A stretch of DNA of 64,000 nt from Fistularia commersonii (GCA_037954325.1 JBBMNZ010000003.1:6275965-6339964), one strand, 5' to 3'. Positions 12,748 to 25,850 are shown, numbered from the stretch's first letter. The notes: a model not told the origin generated them from the letters alone. Translations and numbers: made by a program.

Positions 12748-13363
12748 GGGGCGCTGCCATTGTTTTACTAGTGTCATACATGCTGAGATGATGACGTATG
12801 GAGATGCCTCGTGTTAACTTTGGCTTTCTGCTAGCGTTCCGTTCAGTGTATATACGGTAATTGTGCCACATTGTGCTGCTTTTGGGTGCAATTTCCAGAT
12901 CCAAGGGAAACATCAGGGACTGATGCTAGTCTGCACAGCTTTCCGAGGTACAAGAAGAGAAGAAATAAGTTGGAAATTGCTTATGGACACACAGAACTTC
13001 CTGAGGATCTGTAGCTGTTTTCTCGCTGCTTCTCTGCATTTGAACAAGTCTTCTGCAGAATGAATGAGCATCTGATGACCAAAGACCAGGCACCGGGAAG
13101 ATTTTGTAGGAAGCTGACGATAAGTCGCCCGGTCAGTCAGCACAACGGTCCGTAATTCTTCAGTGAACGGCCAATGACAAAAAGTCTTCAGGCTTATCCA
13201 TCCTTGCTCACACCTCTCATGTTCAAATGGGAGGGGTTTCACGGATGACATGTTCTCGCACCGTACGATGAATGAATGGGTGGGACCCAGATAGCCAAGG
13301 GCCAACATGGTGATGTCACTACCTAGACAGCGTTGCAACGTTAACACCAATGGCGGCCTAGGA
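12748..13363. mobile_element. Possible THAP-bearing element with inverted ends
   Basis: The THAP relic sits between similar inverted ends: ggcgctgccattg near 12,750 and, reverse-complemented, ggccgccattgg near 13,350. The similarity is short and imperfect, and no target-site duplication was defined. A P-element-like transposon relic is one reading; a fragment of a dispersed THAP gene family is another. Confidence 0.3.
12863..13075 (+). pseudogene. Broken THAP-domain relic
   Basis: Frame 1 reads MPHCAAFGCNF from a GTG where an ATG would be expected. This matches the N-terminal C-x4-C of C2CH THAP zinc fingers, which are DNA-binding domains of THAP proteins and P-element-type transposases. After about 20 codons the similarity moves to another frame (LHSFPRYKKRRNK, then EIAYGH), fitting the THAP 'FxxFP...RxxW' region. 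It then returns to the first frame at ICSCF, where LCSxHF is expected, so the zinc-binding His is gone. Start loss, two frame changes and a missing ligand make it non-functional. It could be a transposon-borne THAP gene or a copy of a host THAP gene. Confidence 0.6.
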
Positions 13364-13649
13364 GAGAAAAGTTGTTTTTTTTTTTTGTTTTTTTTACAAT
13401 TTAAACAAACTCAGATCTGTCAAGAGATGTTACTATTGTCTTTATGTGGCTGGTAAAAATATTGATCAAACACAACAATAACATCTTGGTATCAAGGGCT
13501 CCCTTTAACATGAAGAAATCAAATAATTTAAGCAGAAAATTTATGACCAAAACTGTTACTTTGTAAACTTATAATGGTGATGATAACTCACAAATTTTTA
13601 TTGTCTTGGAATCCAAATAGCAACAATAATTCTAATACATTATTGTTAT

Positions 13650-13900
13650 TTATAGTGCCTATCTTGCACTCAGGGTGGGGGTGGGGTCACCTTGGACCAT
13701 TGAGCAGCCGATCACAAGGCAGCATATAGACTCAAACAACCATTCACTCGCTCATTCACACGTCCACATGACTTCAAGGGTCTCCAGTTAATATACTAGA
13801 TGGGAAAACACGCAAACTCAACACGGCAAGGCTCCCGTCGGACTTGAACCATCAACTTGCCGTAATGTCAAAGCGCGAACTGCTGCGCCGGCACTTGCAA
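13650..13900 (-). mobile_element. SINE-like repeat
   Basis: Inverted copy: 'accttggaccattgagcagc', 'atcacaaggcagcatataga', 'acaaccattcactcgctcat', 'gtctccagttaatatac', and a head 'cttgaaccatcaacttg...ctgctgcgccgg' derived from the tRNA-like 5' part. Its G-rich start (gggtgggggtgggg) belongs to the tail region. Confidence 0.75.
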
Positions 13901-14302
13901 CAAGATCATTCACTTTTTTTCCAGTCACGGACCGTTTCCCAAAGGAAGTGGACTTTGTGTAAACGATTTTAATCTTTACTAAATGGCACTGAGCTGTTTT
14001 CATAGCTGCAGATGGCTTTTAAACTTTTTGGGGGGAGCAAATTTGTGATTTGTCCTTGGACAACTATTGGATTTTTGCAAAGGGGATGTTTTAGTAACTC
14101 GTGCCTTTTGTTGTGACAAGCCTGTTTGGGCGCACATGTGTAGGCAAGCACATTTACAAGAGACTTGTTTTACAGTGTTTGTGGAATCTTCATTAGTGCC
14201 AAGGATAAAAACTTGGCAAACGCTTATTTCTATTATTATCAATTGGAGTACAGCTTGCCAGGACAGCCACATTTTATCAGATTCCAGAGTCGCCAAATAA
14301 AA

Positions 14303-14410
14303 AGATGGCGGCGCCGTGATTCATGAGTCCAGCTCAACGCAAGAAGGTCACAGGTTAAATGCTGAAGAGGAGGGCGTTCTGTATGGTGTCTGCATGTTCT
14401 CCCTGTTAAT
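14303..14410 (+). mobile_element. SINE-like repeat, 5' fragment
   Basis: Head 'ggcggcgccgtgattcatga', 'gcaagaaggtcacaggttaa', then 'gtctgcatgttctccctg', after which the copy stops. Only the tRNA-like head and the start of the core remain. Confidence 0.65.
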
Positions 14411-17400
14411 AAACATACAGTAGCTTCATTGGAAGCCCCGAAATTGCACAGCAGGATACGCAGTACAAATAACAAATGAATTAAAGAATACGATTAAAGA
14501 TATGATTAAAAAAAAAAAGTCAAAATGCTTTCATTGTACTGGATCAATAATCAGGCCTGTTTTTATTTATTTGTCTGCACCGGACCGTGCGAAAGATTGA
14601 GAGGGTATTTGGAGCTCATCTGCATAATAACAATAAAACATTTTATTTCAGCTGCCCTTACTCTACATCTAAGGATACCGTACAGATAAACAAAATTAAA
14701 AATGTAAAAGGAACAATAAAGACAAATAAAAGTGAAGAGGTAGAAATAAAAAAAAAAAAAGGACTGAGCAGTCGGCGTCAGATGGAATTGTGCGTTTTAA
14801 CCTTCTCCAGGCAGATGTTGCAGATTTGCGACAGCCAAATATCAGATTTTTCCTGCAACTACAACTCAATTTGAGCCTGAGAGGGTTAAACAGATGTGTT
14901 TTGAAGTTGGGGAATGAATCGACGCTTCTGAGTGGGTCAACGCAAACTCTCCGAGGTATAAACTTTGTACCGCTCACGTGTTACTGACTGGGGGGGAAAA
15001 AAAAAAAGCCGTGGCTTGCTAATATCCTGGAGGCTAAACCTCGACACGAGTCCGCACCCAGAAATGCACCGATCTGAATCTCTCCGTAAAGGGAATCGAT
15101 TCCCCGTGATGACACTCTTTAAAACATGTCCTCGAAACACCCCGGTCCCCGTCTTCCAGGTTCTTTTTTAAACACACACCTGATTGTGTGACGTGTTTTT
15201 CAAATACAGGGTGGCGTTCGAGGGTTCGTGTTTCTTTCGGGGCCATGTGCATGAGATATGAGCGACGCCATTAGCTTGTATTTAGACAGCTGACTTAATT
15301 TAGACACCTCGCTCTCCTCCTCCATTACATCATGTTGACAGTTGATTATAGAGAGCTCAGTGTGTTGTTGTGATTTCTCTCGAACTTGACATAAGAATTC
15401 CGTGGGATTAAAAAATTCGAGAGCGACACCTCAGGTCGACCCCGCGTGCATTAGGTGTAATTACAGAGGAAAATGAAACCTGGTTGAAAAATTGTATGTC
15501 CCGCCGCTGCATTTACTTAGTTTGTCTATTTTTATAGCTGTCTAATCGGGTTGACAAATGACCTTCACGGGAAAAAACACGAGCTGTAGAAAGTCTAGAT
15601 CAAAACACATTCTTTTTCGACTGTTTACAACTGCAGACATAATGAAGTGTATTTAGAATTGGCGTAATTACAGTGTTACAAATGTAGTTGTTTGCCATTA
15701 ACACTGGGATTGATTTCAAAAGAGTAAAGTCCTACAAAGACCGCAGATTCGGTACTCGGAATGACTTGCAAAAAAATAAACACCATTTGGGCAATGGTTC
15801 GTTTCCTCATTTGCCCTAATATTATGGTTTGGCGACATGCAAACGTGAACGTCCACGGCGCCTGACTTACACGCCTCGCCCTCACTTGTAAACAAGAAGT
15901 TGCCTTTCAACCAGACTGTTTACCATCAGTTTACAAGTTAGCCACGGGTTGTTGAGGATTAGGCGAGTAGGTTAATAGCATATCGTCCGCAAATAAAAGA
16001 GACGGCAAAAACGTCTAGCACTTCTGCGTTAAGATTGACTTTAATTCCCTGCCACAAGTGTTCAACTCTCAATCCTCTGCTCCCCTTTTTAATCAATTAA
16101 ATTTCATTTGGTTTGACCGTGGATGTATGAAGCAGTTATAATAGAGGCGGATCGTGAGCTGACGACTGATCTTGGGTGTGTCTTTGCCCTTTGACACCAG
16201 TTTTTAAATTGATCTCCGAGCGTAGCTTAGATGGGTTCATCACATTAATGTGCATTTGACACAACTGATGATACTGTTAATTTTAACCATATTATTATGC
16301 TTTTTTTTTTTTTTAACCTCAAAGGGATGATTATATTCTTACAGTGCAAATTTAATAGTGGAGCAATTAATCTTTTGTGATTTCCTGTGTTTTTTGCAAG
16401 CACTCAAATCACTCCATGGCACAGGAAATGGCTATAGATGAGTTTCTGAGTAAATTTGCATTTGATAGCCCGTAGCTGTACATGAGGGTTGATAGTTGAC
16501 ACAATGTCTCCTAGGTTATATTTTATTGTGCAGAATGGGGTGTCAAATCGGCTACCCGATGTCCCACGGCGCCGTCGGAGTATCTCAATAATGTGCAAAA
16601 CATAGGGATTTACTCTGTTAGGCAGAATCCAACAGTCGCGCATCTCCACGTACATGAGAGTGCAAGGCTACGCTCGTGAGGCTTGCGGTTTTTATCTTCG
16701 CGGAGAATCACAGAGATTCCCAGGTGCAGGTCTGACATGTTTATTATCACCCGGATGATATTACTGTGCAGGTAAAGAGCAATTTAAGACCCTTATTACT
16801 TACTGTGATGTAGCACTACTGTTATGAAGACTGGGAAAGCATTGTTGGTCCTTATTTAATATTTGTAATACGATGAATTGGATTGTATTCAAAGTTACAA
16901 ATAGTTACAAAAAAAATTATGACGGCATTAACCACATTATAAAACATTACGAGCATATGTCTTTGACACAGGGATTTTTGCATTATATGAAGTTTTTGTT
17001 GGCCGGATGAGTAATGGCCCATATAACATTACACACATGCAGAACGTACGGTACATTCTGTTCCAAAACGTCCATCTGAAATATCGAGGTAATACACCCC
17101 TGATGACATAACAATATTAGAGGTACCTGGTCTCCTCCAGGGATATGTTAAACCTCCACTTAAGAACATCCTCACAAAACATTTACACAATGTGTCACGG
17201 GTATAAGGTGAAAAGAGAGTTTGAGCAGCGCTCTGTATCGAGGCGAGCTCTTGAGTTGTGCATCTCATTAAAAACAACAACATGCCAGATTGATGAAGTC
17301 AACCCGAGGGAAGCAAAAAAACAAAATGGCCTATTGCCCTTTTTATATTTCAAAGAGAGAACATGAACCCATTTTAAGTTTGGCATCTGCCTGTAATGAC

Positions 17401-19446
17401 ATATGTTGACGATTAGCCCCATGACAAATATAAGCGGAGTGTGCTGCCAAAATCTCGTATTGCAATTCATTTGTGTCGTGTTTCAATGCGATGCAGGCGA
17501 CGAGTCCAAAATAGATTTTTTTTTTTCTCTGTCTCATTTTCTACAAATAATAAAAAGAAAAAATTAATTCATCCCAAATTGTATTCAGTGGCGGGTAAAT
17601 CTAAGATGGCCCCTCGAGAATTGCTGCAGTGTTTTCAGGAAAATTTCACGTACAATTGCCGAGGAAGAATGTTTGTTTGTTTTGAAAAGTGATTCCGATA
17701 ATAGCCGAACCCAAAAAAGCTACGCCACTGTCCAAAGTCAGAAATACATGTCTGGTTTTTATGCCATCTCTTTTAGTGTATCAATAGAAAGCATTATATT
17801 TAACATTCTACAATACAGATGGGGGACTGCAGTTTGTTCTACTAATTTAAGTACGAAGGAAAAATAAGATGACTACAAAATGAACTACTGGGTAAGAAAA
17901 AAAAAAATCCTGGTCTTCACTCAGGAGATCCGTAAATATGAGCTTCAGCGGGAATCAATGAAGCACGTCAGAGTTCCGCGAGGGTCGGACACCGCCTTTC
18001 TCCAAACGGATTTGGGGATTTTGTGCGAAATGAGTGTCTTCTTCAGTGCTGTCAACTGAAGCTGGATTCTTATCCGTCATACGCTATCCATCCAAGCCAT
18101 GCCCGCTCGGCCCAACAGTCAAGCTGCGGCGCGACAACAAGCCCGAACGTGCCGTCCGAGTCTCAAGCAACCAACTTTAGCGACGAGAACATAAAGTCCC
18201 GCCTGTCAGTCAGGATCGTATGAATAGACAGGAACAACTGAGAGTCTAAATCCGCAGAAGAACTCCGAGATGCTCGAGCAAGGAGTTGCATACTCTGAAA
18301 GTTTGTAGCAAGACCAAATGCAGTCTTTGTTGGGGTTCAGGCGTCTGCATAAGTAAAGATTTTTTACATCGGAAAATCGAAATAATTGGGCAGTTTGGAA
18401 AGAAAGAGATCTATTTTTAAATAAAGGCAACAAACGAACAAAATAGTTTATTTTAAAATTACCTGCTTGGAAGAATCTCTTAATGGAGGTCATTTGATTT
18501 TACAGTCATCGGATATCCAAAGCAAACACTATCGAGAGATGCTTTTCCACTGGGCTAACCATTTGAATAGCTATTTTTAAAATTTAAAGTATACATCGCT
18601 TTGACTGGACCGTCGCCTGGCAACCAAGCAAACACGGCCAGACTGTAGTTTCATTTCACTCCACAGGTCCGCCTTGCTTATTTTATTTTGTCTTTTCCAT
18701 TTTGAAAACCAAAGTTGTAGCGACCTCCCATTCATGACATCAGTTTTCTCCGTAGGAATATGTTCGGTACAACCATTGGCCAGTAGAAACAAACAACCTG
18801 GAAAAACTAACACCATTAGAACATTAGTAAACACAAACACAGCGGTTAGCCCTGATGTGTTAACTGCATCTCTTGATTGCTTTTTATTATTTTAATATTA
18901 TGCCTCAATTTGTGGCATCTATTCGAGGGTGTCCGCATTCAACACCTTGTAATTCAGTTTGTAGCGTAACCAAAAATACCAAAATAATACGTGTACTGCA
19001 GAACCTCTTCTCAGTAAAGCGGCGATCAGGTAGATATGACTTGGAAGGAATTCAAGTTAAAACCTACACCGACTGGTTGGGTGTTGGTTTAAATCAGCAA
19101 CATTGAAGTTCAGGAAAAGAGAATCACGAGGAGAATCACGTTGGCTGGCAATCATGTGACCGCAACCTCCAAAGTCAAGGTTTACTAAGAGAAAATGCGA
19201 TACTATACGCAAGAAGATCCGTCTTTACAATAATACAAAATACTAAGTACTCTGCTCTGTTAAAGTCTGGGAAATTCTTCCAATTGTAAATTCCTGTTTT
19301 CAATCAAATCCAGCTTGTGTATGGAAATCGGTACAGTCCAACAAGAGCAGGTTTCACTGGCAATAATGAGGAATAAGAGGGGAAACAAATAGCAGCTCGG
19401 GGACCGGTGAGGATTTTTTTAACAGAATAGTGAAATAAACGTATAA
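14411..19446. other. Intergenic, no gene seen; candidate conserved stretches
   Basis: No repeat family recognised over about 5 kb, which is unusual for this window. Short poly-A/T runs occur (for example 14,747-14,760 and 16,301-16,314). The part 15,240-16,250 has low simple-repeat content and many homeodomain-type TAATTA/ATTA cores. Confidence 0.5.
15240..15560. promoter_or_regulatory. Candidate conserved noncoding element
   Basis: Repeat-free and non-coding, with clustered motifs such as 'gtgcattaggtgtaattac' and 'gctgacttaatttaga'. Composition resembles vertebrate conserved noncoding elements. This is a judgement by eye with no alignment behind it. Confidence 0.25.
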
Positions 19447-19755
19447 GACTCGGGCAGCGCGGTGGTCTCGGCGCAGCAGTCGTATGCTTTTGGGCTCAGC
19501 CAGCTGGGGCTTTTCTTTGCGGAGCTGGCACGTTCTCCCGCCTGCGAGGGTTTCTCCAGGTGCTCGGGCTTCCTCCCCACCACAGACCAAACACGTACAG
19601 TCAGAACAGCAATTACCTGTAGGTGTCAATGTGAGTGTGAATTGTTGCCAGTCTTGTGTTTTTGACTGGTGACCTGTCCAGTGTGCCGCCCCCCCGGTCA
19701 GCGGGGAATCGGCTCGAGCTCCGCGGAGGGTAAGCGGCGTAACGACTACAATGAA
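19447..19755 (+). mobile_element. SINE-like repeat, full length
   Basis: The most complete copy here: head 'cgggcagcgcggtggtctcg', 'ttctttgcggagctggcacg', 'ccaggtgctcgggcttcctc', 'caatgtgagtgtgaattgtt', 'ctggtgacctgtccagtgtg', 'ggggaatcggctcgagctcc', tail 'gtaagcggcgt'. The good preservation of blocks suggests a younger insertion than its neighbours. Confidence 0.8.
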
Positions 19756-21640
19756 ATTCGTCAGAGTCCCAAGTTATCTGACCTGGTTAACTTGCGCTGA
19801 CACGTTACATGACAGTTATACAACCCAGGAATGACACGATATGTGCACGACAAAAACCCAACTAGACCTCTTTGTGCGGATCAGGCAGCAGACTAAACAT
19901 TTTGAGGCCCACGTTGCCTCATCTAACAGAGCACTTTGCCCCGTGGGCAATCTACTGGGGGGCCCTTTGTGTGTTTTCGCAGAATTTTAATGCATTCGGT
20001 TGGCCTCATGTGCACTCATGAAGAGACCGAGGGAACGTTTCTGAGAAGAAAGTATGACATTGTTAGCGGAGAATAAAACAGGGCTCCAATGTGTCACCTT
20101 CCATGTTCCGATGTTGTTGAAGACGGTAATACGTAAACCGTAAAGAGCGACCGAAAGTCTGATTTGTAATTATTTCAAGCCTTTCAGCGGGACTCATGTT
20201 TGGCGGCGAAGCCGAGCCAACTTGCGCTTGAAGTTTGTTTGCGGTGTGAAAATGCTTTTCTAACAATTCCAATGATCGGAACAATTATCCACGGGGGCGA
20301 GGCCGGCCTATGGCCTGCCAATTGTTGAAGGAAGAAAATACTGCCAGTGTTCAAAATGGCCATGCGGAGAGGAGAATATCGAATCCTGAACCTCAATGCT
20401 GTTCCATTCGAAGTAATGATATGCGATTGAGGCTTTTAATTGTATTTTTCTGCAAACCGAAAGTGTCACCTGTCTTCTTGACATATGTCATGGTCTACAA
20501 AGTAATTATTCTCAAATATGGGACGTGGGTAATGGCCGAAGGTGTTGTATGCATGTTCAAGACTTTTAAAAAAACTTGATAAGATCTTTACTTCAGTTTT
20601 TTTGACAAATCCAGATAGCAGTTCCTCAACTTTGTTGGGATTAAAAGACAGAGAGCATAATGAAACCGTCTTTGAGAGTCACCTGGTGTTTTTTTTTAGT
20701 CCTATCCGTTTGTTTGACAACTTGGAAATAATTTCCCGCGCAATGACCCGTTTCCCAGTCTGCTGAATGCATTGTGAAAACCGTTGGTTAGATTCTGAGG
20801 TTTTGGGCAAAGATGAACAAAAAATACAACCTTCAAAACCACAGAATTTTTTTTTTTCCCTTCATCACGACATTGTCGTTGGATTGTTTTTCCTGGGCGG
20901 GAGAGAATAAGTGGGCAGGTGTATGCATGTATACTTGGGAATGGTCGATGTCCTGCTCATATTGAATTTCCTACAGTCCCAATCCCCCAATCGCCTCAGC
21001 CAGACAGTATCTGTCAGCGGACCGAGCCCTGTTCTCTGCCAGGGTTGCAGTCATCTATACCCCCATGGTGAGTTACCATGGTACTGAGATACACTGGAGG
21101 GAAACAGTTTTGTGTCCCTACAGAGTGTGTACCGTTGAGTGTTTGCACATTCCACACTGAACTTCCACTCAGGCACACGGAATTAACAAAGTCAATAGAG
21201 GGAATAGGAAAACCACACATCATATCTCACTCTCTCTAAGCTTTATTTGGTTTGAGTCTCAACAGAAAGTGGTTCTTTGTCCAACAATAGCCCCTTTACA
21301 AGTTTACTGCCATGATTAAGGTACACGGTGGCAACACGGCTCACTGGGGCGTTTGGTATTATTATTATTGTCGATTGGTTTACTTTTTTTAATTTGATGT
21401 GATGTTTTTTTAAACAATTACCACATGAGTTAGTATGTAAGGCTGAATTGTAGTGGCTGAGAATGTGCCACACAACATGCATGTTTGCACCCCATGAGGC
21501 TTCTGTCCTCGATACAAAAGCACAAGACGCTTTGTCTAACCAACCTCGAGAGTGGTGACGTGTCTGTCCCACGTGAAATCGGGTGATTGATTTTATACAC
21601 ATAATTGTATAAACCAAACAAAAGTTTTGGTTTTGAGGTG
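19756..21640. other. Intergenic, no gene seen
   Basis: No repeat family or coding signature recognised. Short T/A runs occur near 20,690 and 20,848. A small palindromic 'accatggtgagttaccatgg'-type motif lies near 21,065-21,080. Confidence 0.5.
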
Positions 21641-21906
21641 TACAGGGCTGTCTCAGAAAATTAGAATATTGTGATAATGTTCTGTTATGCAATTACGAAA
21701 ACAAAAATGTCACACATTCTGGATTCATTACAAATCAACTGAAATATTGCAAGCCTGAATATTGCTGATTATGCCTTACATCTTAAGAAAACTCAAAAAT
21801 CCTATCTCAAACTATATCATGAAAAAGTTATTTTTGTTTTTGTAATTGCATTACAGAAGATAAAGAACTTTATCACAATATTCTAATTTTCTGAGACCGT
21901 CCTGTA
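21641..21906. mobile_element. TA-flanked MITE (Tc1/mariner type)
   Basis: Long terminal inverted repeats of about 70-78 bp: left arm 21,641-21,709, right arm 21,829-21,906. Both include ctcagaaaattagaatattg (or its complement) and differ by a few substitutions and one short indel. The ends are TACAG...CTGTA, consistent with TA target duplication. The centre of about 120 bp is non-coding, so the copy needs a transposase from elsewhere. The high arm identity suggests a relatively young insertion. Confidence 0.85.
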
Positions 21907-24900
21907 GATGTTTGGTTTCGAGTCCAACACTGAGGTTCTGGCGTGGCACCAAAGCCAGAGCTGATTTTCCAAATCCAAGAAAAGATTCCGCAAATGTCCA
22001 ACGTCGAATACGTCTTGACGGTGTGAGATCGATGACCAAAGGTAGCTGCTGCTCTTTCTCCCGACAAGTATCTGACGCGTCTCTCTCCAACTTTATGGTG
22101 CAGCTCTTATGGTGGAATGAAGGGACAGTGGGAATGAGCCGTCAGTATTATGTTCAGCGTTTGAAGAATCAACGGGCACATTGAGGCTTGGATGTTTACT
22201 CAAGCAATTACTCATCTTTGGAGTAGCAAAAAATTATTAAAAAAGTAAGAATAATGGATAAATAAAAGTTCAATCAACAGCGATTTAGTTATTTTCCTTT
22301 GGGCTGTTAGCATCGCATCACCCACAGTGCACATACTGTACACTGCAAAATTAACACAACAAATATGAAGAATAACAATGTTAACAGGAAACAACAGTGC
22401 TGCTTTTCTTCTCCTTCAGTATCCCCTTCGAGATTCCTCAAGAGTCTCACCGAGGAGGTTGGATGGGGGTGCATTCGTGCATCCTTCTGTGTCCAAACAA
22501 TATATTCATCATGAATTAGCGTATGTCCCTGGACATGCCTGGGTATAGCTCTACCTGGACACACAATGCTTGGTTCTTGATGTGTTGCCTGAGGGCCAGA
22601 GAGCTTTGGACGGAGTGTGAAAGAGTTTCAGGGCTGACTGAAGGTAAAAAGTATGTGATCCGTCATGCGCAGAGGAGAGGTCTTTCCCAATGTCAGCGCT
22701 TCACTTAAACATCTGAGTTTATGTTAAACCATTCTTGTCACACTGGTGAGAACACACATTTCATTTCCGGCAAAGCTTGCGACACGTCAACGTGGTCTTT
22801 GTGATTGTTGTGAACAAGCGTGGCCGGTGTCTGGTGGCCGGTGGCCGGTTGAGAAAGTCTCCGCGGTTTTAATGCAAAAACATCCGAACCCGAGGCTGCA
22901 GCTCAGAGAAGGGAAAAAATTTGAAAGAAAAGATGAAGAATGGCGCCATTAGCCAGTTTAATCACCTCCGCGGCAGCGAGGGGTCCACACACACGATTTA
23001 TTCTTCAGTCTTTGGATTGCAGCTTTGCATAATCGGTTGTTTCATTTATGGGTAGCGTCCATATATAAGGACCTATAAAGTGACAGATTACCAGTAAATA
23101 TATATGTATTTTGTATTTCGGTGTATCGTTTCTGAGAACCGAGCTGGAATCCAAGATATAATCATTCATCGTCTCTATTTCCTTTCCAAACTTCCATCAT
23201 TGTAGAAATTATTCCTCTGTGGTCAGACTTACAGCGGACTTCATATATGTCTTTTAAGCCGTGGATATTTGACTAAACCCTTTTTGTCTGGCTATAAACA
23301 GATGCTGGATGATGTTTAGAGCTATTACACAATTCCCCTTAACTTTGTATACATACAAGGAAAAAAGTCAGGCCTTTTCTCAAGTTCAAATGTTCTGATT
23401 CTGACATGGGATCTGTGCCATCGTAATGTTTACAACTGCCTCTTTGCATCTTACATTATCCCTTTTATGATTTTGTTTCACATGAGAGGCTGGCAGAGCG
23501 GCTGCCAAACAGCCTCGCTCTCTGCAGGGGAACCTCGGTGGCTCCGGCGACAGCTGCGCTCATCTCACACAGATGGACCGATAGTCTGGAGAAATGACAG
23601 TGTGAGGTTCACCGAGCAAGCGCCGTGGAATTCACTTCATGTCGATCTAGATACCAGAAAGCCTCCTTTTTTAAAAAAAAAAAAAAACTTCTCATGCCAA
23701 CATACACAGAACCCACATTTTCTCCAGAATCACTGTACATTGGGAAATTGACTGACAAACATGCGCCTTAATGTAAACCATACACTTAGCAAGGGATGTA
23801 AGGGTAAATCTTGGCAAGAGTGTGACAATGTTGAACCTATAGCCATTAAACATGTACAGTGACAGGCTTGCATGTTGTAAAATGAGCAGCAGTGTCTCCT
23901 AAATGGCACTGAACCAGTTAACTGCAGCTGCGCCAACCATGTGGTTATTGTTGTAACCATGACAAAGGAGGCTGCCAAATGTGAAAGGCATCCAAACCAA
24001 AATGTTTCCCTAAACCTGACCAGACCTTAACCATGATGTTGAAACATCATAGAACATTACTTTTTAACTGTGATTTGTAACGCTTTTGACACCCACAGGC
24101 AAATGCTGTCATCCCACCGCATACAGCCAGATCATTAAATGCTTTTCCATGTCATTTTGAAGTGGATTGCACTGCTTCTATCAACGCTGGAAAATAGGCT
24201 GGTTCAGGTTTCTCTTGTTTATTTCAGATAAGTACTAGATTCTGTGAGTCAGATGCACTTAAAACTTTTACATTTAAAAAATAAAACGAGTTTGACTTGG
24301 TCAAGATCGGGTTGATAAAAGCGCAAACGTTGCACACTTTGACTGGCATGTTGAGCTAATAAAGGGACCACACAATTTATACACTTACACTCACACGTGA
24401 GGAGAGCATAACGGCATCTCTGGAAGCCAGTGCTTTCCAGCATGAGCATGATTTCAGTGAACAGAAACAAATTTCCCCTTATATCTGAGCCATGAGTTAT
24501 TGAGTGTGTCAATAACCCATTCCGGCCTGGGACAGATGCCATTATAAACTATTTAAAAAAAAAAAAAAAAAGAGAGAGAGAGGGAGAAAACAACTCTCAA
24601 ACATCGACTTGGTGGATTTGAAATCATAATCTGATTTACACAAGCCACATCATATGTATGTGGTTGAGTTTCAAAGGCGTAGTTATGCAATCGCTGTTCC
24701 ACTGACTCATTGAGCTGGCAGGAGAAGATTAGGAACTTTTTTGGAATGGAAACCATCCTACTAGCTCATAGAAGAAATCGGTAAATACACCAGTTCACAA
24801 TGATGTGTATGAAGGCGACCTCAGACGTTTCGTTTTTCTCAAAATACCCACAAACGCATTATATTTCGAGAGATATTTGAAAATCCAGGCGAAATTAGCC

Positions 24901-25170
24901 ACCGGCTTGATACGTTAACAACACTTCTCTGCTCCCATGTATGCATGCAAGTTGGAGAATAAGCGCATACGTAACGTGAACGTCGCCTTTTTTGTGTGTC
25001 ACACAAGCACACAACCTACTTTCTGCCACTTACGGATGAATATCAAGTGGCTGGCTCGGCAGCGCGGGCGATCATCGAGTGCAGCTGTGGACGGCTTTGC
25101 CAGCGGCTCTGCTACCCATCAGTCATGGAGTCCGACCGAGCCAACAGCTGACCAGGCACCAGGCAGCGCC
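21907..25170. other. Intergenic, no gene seen
   Basis: Contains poly-A (23,672-23,686; 24,553-24,571) followed by an AG run (24,570-24,582), and a short tandem of ggtggccggt near 22,828-22,848. No repeat family or coding signature recognised. Confidence 0.5.
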
Positions 25171-25197
25171 ACGGAGCCCGTTCTCTGCTCCGTGCAC

Positions 25198-25226
<29 letters not shown>
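25171..25226 (+). repeat. Stem-loop followed by A28 tract
   Basis: A 7-bp perfect stem (acggagc 25,171-25,177 with gctccgt 25,187-25,193) stands 5 bases upstream of 28 uninterrupted A (25,199-25,226). This could be the 3' end of a retroposed RNA, but the upstream sequence was not recognised. Confidence 0.5.
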
Positions 25227-25228
<2 letters not shown>

Positions 25229-25744
25229 CGACTAAACGGTGATGTCATTGTAATTGATGGGATAGAACAGCGGAACGGGCCTGGCCGTCTTTTGCAGTTT
25301 TTGGAGAGTAATCCCAGCTATATAGAGCAGTCAAAAAACCAACCTGAAAGGCCTCTCACATGGGCTTTGCTGGAAAGCAGCGATGTGTTTTGGTGTGGGT
25401 TTTTTTTTTTTTTGTCCTGCGGCAAAGAGTGAAAATGGAAGCATGTGAAACTAAAACTTTTCTGGTGAGAATGTGATGGGACGCCTAAGACATGCGCGTG
25501 TCAGTCAGGGGCCTCTTTCCAAAACTGTACTCGACACCGTACACACTCATGCATGCATGTTTTCTTGACACCAGTGTGAAACTGGTAACATATGAACGTG
25601 GGAAACGTTTAGGATCAAAGATCCTGGAAATTTAGGTTACAAATCAAATTTGACTAATTCACATATCGTTGCCTTCTTAAAATGATCGGCAAGTCATTTT
25701 GTCAAGTTTTTCAGCAAACACAAAAAACTAAGCCATATGTTGAA

Positions 25745-25850
25745 TAAGATAAGTCAAACTCTATTGATCTCTGAGGGGGAAATTCTTTTGTCACAGCAGC
25801 GTATAAGTGTCAAAAAAACAAACATAGAATAAGGGGTCAATTCAGGAAAA
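25745..25850. mobile_element. Non-LTR retrotransposon tail (Rex/L2-type)
   Basis: Contains 'actctattgatctctgaggg' and 'gaaattcttttgtcacagca', the dispersed teleost 'TTTATTGATCCC...GGGAAATTC' motif attached to non-LTR elements. Only the tail remains. The same family appears in longer form at 35,705-36,015. Confidence 0.5.

Noticed and set aside
12913..13350. 145-codon minus-strand frame
   Set aside because: It runs antisense across the THAP relic, and the plus-strand reading explains the sequence better.
13840..13895. tRNA-like sequence (cttgaaccatcaacttg...)
   Set aside because: It is the tRNA-derived head of the inverted SINE; arms do not pair as a functional tRNA.
21243..21692. 149-codon minus-strand frame
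   Set aside because: It runs into the inverted end of the MITE and has no domain.
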